Assembly (NCBI RefSeq): GCF_002943525.1
Contig: NZ_CP025394.1
Coordinates: 3,782,001-3,846,000, forward strand
Length of the DNA stretch: 64,000 nucleotides
Source: Kitasatospora sp. MMS16-BH015
GTDB lineage: Bacteria > Actinomycetota > Actinomycetes > Streptomycetales > Streptomycetaceae
Direction: 5' to 3'
A model generated the notes under the pieces. The model worked only from the letters and a program-made list of their open reading frames with translations, ran no database searches and was not told where the DNA came from. Each line of letters opens with the position of its first letter. Position 1 is the stretch's first letter. Position numbers and translations under genes: made by a program. Below, piece by piece: positions 61,454 to 64,000 of the stretch.

Positions 61454-61708
61454 GTGACCGACTCCACCCGCCGCACCCTCCGCACCGCCGTGCAGACCCT
61501 GCTCGGCCTGCTCACCGCCCTGCCCCTGCTCGTCTCCACCGCCGGCCTGCCCGCCACCCTGCCCGGCCTCGGCGTCGCCCTCGCGGTCGCCACCGCCGTG
61601 ACCCGGGTCATGGCCCTGCCCGTCGTCGAGAACCTGCTGCCCACCTGGCTGCGCACCCCGACCGCGGCCCCGGCCGCGCCGACCACCCCGGAGGTCACCA
61701 CCGAGTGA
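61454..61708 (+). CDS. small membrane protein, holin-like
   Basis: This encodes 84 residues from GTG 61454 (AAAGGA upstream). Two hydrophobic helices (TAVQTLLGLLTALPLLVSTA and GLGVALAVATAVTRVMALPV) with a short turn and a polar C-terminus fit a class II holin. It sits directly after the endolysin gene, a usual place for holins. Its stop overlaps the next GTG by 4 bases. Confidence 0.75.
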   Translation: MTDSTRRTLRTAVQTLLGLLTALPLLVSTAGLPATLPGLGVALAVATAVTRVMALPVVENLLPTWLRTPTAAPAAPTTPEVTTE

Positions 61709-62019
61709 GCCCCGCGACGACCGACGGGCAGCTCGACACCCTCGCGCTCTGGTGCGGCGCCCTCGTCGCCGTCACCAGCGCCGCCGGCCTGCTCTGGCGC
61801 ATCACCCGCGCCCTTCACCACCTGGTGCGCCGAGTCGAGGACGCCGTCACCGACTGGGCAGGCACCGAGGAGCACCCCGGCGTCATGACCCGACTCGACC
61901 GGATCGAGCACCGCATCGGCGCGATCGAGTACCAGCTGCACCCCAACAGCGGCACCTCGCTGCGCGACGCCGTCGACCGCGTCGACCAGCGCACCGCCCG
62001 CCACCTCGACCCCCCGTAG
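61705..62019 (+). CDS. small membrane-anchored coiled-coil protein
   Basis: This encodes 104 residues from GTG 61705 (GTGA overlap). One transmembrane helix (LDTLALWCGALVAVTSAAGL) is followed by a long polar coiled coil (RLDRIEHRIGAIEYQLHPNS, DAVDRVDQRTARHL). This matches DUF2746-type proteins found beside holins in actinophages. It may regulate lysis. It is the last rightward structural or lysis gene; a terminator follows. Confidence 0.75.
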   Translation: MSPATTDGQLDTLALWCGALVAVTSAAGLLWRITRALHHLVRRVEDAVTDWAGTEEHPGVMTRLDRIEHRIGAIEYQLHPNSGTSLRDAVDRVDQRTARHLDPP

Positions 62020-62028
62020 ACAGCACCG

Positions 62029-62063
62029 CGCCCCCGTACCGGCTTCGTGCCGGTACGGGGGCG
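62029..62063. terminator. late-operon terminator
   Basis: CGCCCCCGTACCGGC (62029-62043) pairs perfectly with 62049-62063 over TTCGT. It lies between the lysis genes and the convergent HTH-TPR gene and serves both. Confidence 0.92.
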
Positions 62064-62079
62064 CTTCTGTCGTTTGCCG

Positions 62080-63438
62080 TCAGGCGGCGGCGAGGTCGCG
62101 CACCCGATCGTTGAAGTCGGCGACGAGCGGGTGCGCACCGAAGGGCACCATGCGCCGCTGTACGTCCTGCACGGCTTCTAGGCTGCGACTCGAACTCACC
62201 TGTCCGGACAGCCGGATAGCTCGGAGACCGGCAGCGTGTGCCGCTTCTAGGTCCCGCCGCTGGAGGTGCGACACAGCGAGTGCAGCTTGCGACATGGCGC
62301 CACGTCGGGCACGCCCCTGTGCACGGGCGAAGTCGATCGACCGTTGTGCGTGCTCAGTTGCCGCATCTGGCTGGTCGAGGTCCCGGAAGGCGTTGGCGTA
62401 CTCGCCATGAAGATAGGCGCCGTCGATGAACTTCGCCCACTCGGGTTCAGTGTCTGGGCGGACACGCTCGAAGGCTTTTTCCGACTGCGCCACGGCGTGT
62501 GCTGCTGCCGCGCTGTCCCCAAGGGCCGCGAGGGCTCGGGCTTCAAGGGCCCAGAGGTCGGCGAGGCATGCGGCCGAGTCCGCGTTGACGAGGCCGAGAC
62601 GGCCAGATTGGGCAAGGCGACGCCCCTCGGAGGGGTCACCTTGCAAGGTGGCCTGATCGGCCATCCCGGCGAGAACGTGCGCCCCCAACGCGGGGTCGTT
62701 GGACTCCTGCGCGAGGCGGAGCGCTTGGATCAAGTACCGCTGTGCTGTGCCGTGTTCGCCGTCGTCGTAGGCCATCCACCCCAGGAGGTAGGTCTGTTCA
62801 GCCGCCGCTGCGCAGAGTGCCTGGCGAACATCTTCCCCGTGCGTTCGACGGAGCAGCGGGTACACATGTTCGTTCATGTACTCGGTGAGCAGTTCACGAC
62901 CCCCTGCTCCACCGCCCCGCATCACATCCATGTTCTGGAACTTGGCGAACATGTTCCGCACACTGGTCACGTCTTCCAGGCGGACCCGCGGGCCCGGCGC
63001 CGGCGCCTGATCAAGGGTCTGCAACAGCCAGTCGCGTGACGGGCCGGTGCCAGCTACGGCGATGAACGGCAGAGCCGCCAGCAGGTTCCTGCGGTCCTTG
63101 TCCACATCCACTCTCCCCAACTCCGTGACCGACTCGACCGTCTCTCCGAACGATGCGGCGTAGACCAGGGATCGGTCAAGGTCCGGCAGGCCCCCGAGGC
63201 CGAGGTCGAAGGTCGTCACCCGGTAGCCGAACCGCTCGGAAAATACGTCCGCAAGGATGCGCGGCACGGGCTCGCGGGGCTGCTCCCCTTCGAGCCAACG
63301 CCGCACCCTGGTGGTGTTGGGGTTGATGTGACGGTGCCCGTAGCGCAACGCCTGTACGTGTACTTGTCGGGCTAACTCGCCCTTGCTCATGCCGGACCGC
63401 GCGAGGTAGTCCGCAAGCCTCTCGTTTGGCTGCGCCAC
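62080..63438 (-). CDS. HTH-TPR regulator of the Streptomyces NsdA-like type
   Basis: This encodes 452 residues from GTG 63438, chosen because GGGAGG lies 7 bases upstream; a longer frame to 63486 exists. The start QPNERLADYLARSGMSKGEL with VRRWLEGEQPREPVPRILAD is a helix-turn-helix. The rest is TPR-like: AAAAEQTYLLGWMAYDDGEH, GTAQRYLIQALRLAQESNDP, DLWALEARALAALGDSAAAA and AQRSIDFARAQGRARRGAMS. Such proteins repress antibiotic synthesis and sporulation in streptomycetes. Inside a prophage it could be cargo that alters host development. Confidence 0.82.
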   Translation of the reverse strand: MAQPNERLADYLARSGMSKGELARQVHVQALRYGHRHINPNTTRVRRWLEGEQPREPVPRILADVFSERFGYRVTTFDLGLGGLPDLDRSLVYAASFGETVESVTELGRVDVDKDRRNLLAALPFIAVAGTGPSRDWLLQTLDQAPAPGPRVRLEDVTSVRNMFAKFQNMDVMRGGGAGGRELLTEYMNEHVYPLLRRTHGEDVRQALCAAAAEQTYLLGWMAYDDGEHGTAQRYLIQALRLAQESNDPALGAHVLAGMADQATLQGDPSEGRRLAQSGRLGLVNADSAACLADLWALEARALAALGDSAAAAHAVAQSEKAFERVRPDTEPEWAKFIDGAYLHGEYANAFRDLDQPDAATEHAQRSIDFARAQGRARRGAMSQAALAVSHLQRRDLEAAHAAGLRAIRLSGQVSSSRSLEAVQDVQRRMVPFGAHPLVADFNDRVRDLAAA

Positions 63439-63572
63439 AGCGCGGCCTCCCTCCGGTCGTGGGTCGAATTCGACACGGTTCGACACCCCTTCGCAGGCTA
63501 CCGGTCAGTGACGCCCTGGCGTTGGCTGATTGCAACACGTTCACTGCGGCGAGCGACGAAGGAGTGAATCCG

Positions 63573-64000
63573 TGTCTGACTCTTTGCTGTCCCGCCTCAC
63601 CGGGGAGCAACACAGACAGGTCGAGGCGAATCAGCGGAAAGCCCGCTCGGCCCTTGAAGAGTTCCGTAGCGCGACCGAGGCCGCCGGTTGCCCGCTGCCC
63701 TCGCTGGCGGTCGACAGCCCCTCGGTCGTGACGGGCCTGGTGCTGGTCCTGTTGGGCGGTGCGCTTCCGGATGTGATCACGCGGCTGGCGAAGGTCATCC
63801 GAGCTGGTGTTGCCGCCCTCGCCGCAGAGGAGGGGGCCGCCCAGGCGGCCGAGGACGGGCCCGCCGGCTCGGTCTCGCTGATGTGGACCCCCTACGACGG
63901 GCAGTTGGTACTCGACTGCGAGCGCGACCAGGTGGGCGTGTTCCAGCGTGCGGAGGGTGCCCGGTTCGTCCTCGCCCCGGTGGTTGTCGGGAGCGGGTGT
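63573..64000 (+). CDS. unknown protein, 3' end outside window
   Basis: From GTG 63573 (GAAGGAG upstream) 142 codons are open to the edge. The start VSDSLLSRLTGEQHRQVEAN is polar and helical. A hydrophobic helix follows (VTGLVLVLLGGALPDVITRL), then VSLMWTPYDGQLVLDCERDQ beta-rich sequence. No family is recognised. It is divergent from the HTH-TPR gene with about 135 bases between, so it may be its target. Third-position GC is somewhat lower than in host genes. Confidence 0.65.

Larger units (their letters stand above)
32763..64000. mobile_element. siphovirus-type prophage, right end outside window
   Basis: The element is recognised from a serine integrase at the left junction, a lysogeny switch, replication genes with an iteron origin, HNH/terminase/portal/protease/HK97-type capsid, tail tube, chaperones, tape measure, fibre, endolysin and holin-like genes, in standard order and almost all rightward. 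Typical phage genes end at 62019. The remaining MFS gene was not seen, so the right junction lies past 64000 or was lost. Head and tail genes seem intact, so the prophage may be functional. Confidence 0.93.

Overview
The window is very GC-rich actinobacterial DNA with strong G/C third-position bias, frequent GTG and TTG starts, and a streptomycete gene set (msiK, phoU/phoRP, carD-ispD-ispF, RNA methyltransferase-cysS, many secreted peptides and TPR regulators). It most likely comes from Streptomyces or Kitasatospora. Positions 1-32762 are host chromosome. From 32763 to the window end is an integrated siphovirus-type prophage whose right end is not reached.

Host part. 1-13 kb is accessory: a LuxR tail facing a small secreted peptide, a PfkB kinase divergent from a TPR protein, a Nif11-type protein behind a 19-bp tandem repeat, glgX, a HAD-like protein without its catalytic motif, a GlgM-like glycosyltransferase lacking the usual second glutamate, and two tandem HTH-TPR regulators divergent from a second small secreted peptide. 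13-17 kb holds RraA-like, FNT-channel, SDR/TetR and SnoaL-like genes, two short-period minisatellites and a tRNA-Thr. 17-32.7 kb is conserved core: msiK with a DasR-like operator, a nucleotidyltransferase, a DoxX protein, an RNA methyltransferase, cysS, ispF, ispD, carD, a lipoprotein, phoP-phoR divergent from phoU with a PHO-box-like site, a 48-residue metallothionein-like protein and gpmA. Next comes the 5' end of an MFS transporter gene, cut after 57 codons.

Prophage part. A serine integrase lies directly inside the left junction, followed by a small gene, a repressor candidate and back-to-back divergent promoters. The rightward early operon has overlapping starts and stops. It carries a RuvC-like nuclease, a cytosine methyltransferase with a second gene apparently overprinted in another frame, and a replication initiator whose own coding sequence holds an iteron array of about 190 bp (a lambda-O-type origin). 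Late genes follow the HK97/siphovirus order: HNH nuclease, candidate packaging site, TerS, TerL, portal, protease, capsid, a very histidine/arginine-rich protein, head-tail and tail genes with a frameshifted chaperone pair, tape measure, tail tip and fibre proteins, a CHAP endolysin and holin-like proteins. A terminator then separates a leftward HTH-TPR regulator and a rightward unknown gene cut by the window edge. The rest of the MFS gene is not seen, so the whole right side of the window is probably still inside the element.

The most novel-looking items are the HTH-TPR/secreted-peptide locus (8.0-11.3 kb), the dual-frame methyltransferase locus (37.3-38.3 kb), the intragenic iterons (38.7-38.9 kb) and the His/Arg-rich virion-cluster protein (48.9-49.5 kb).
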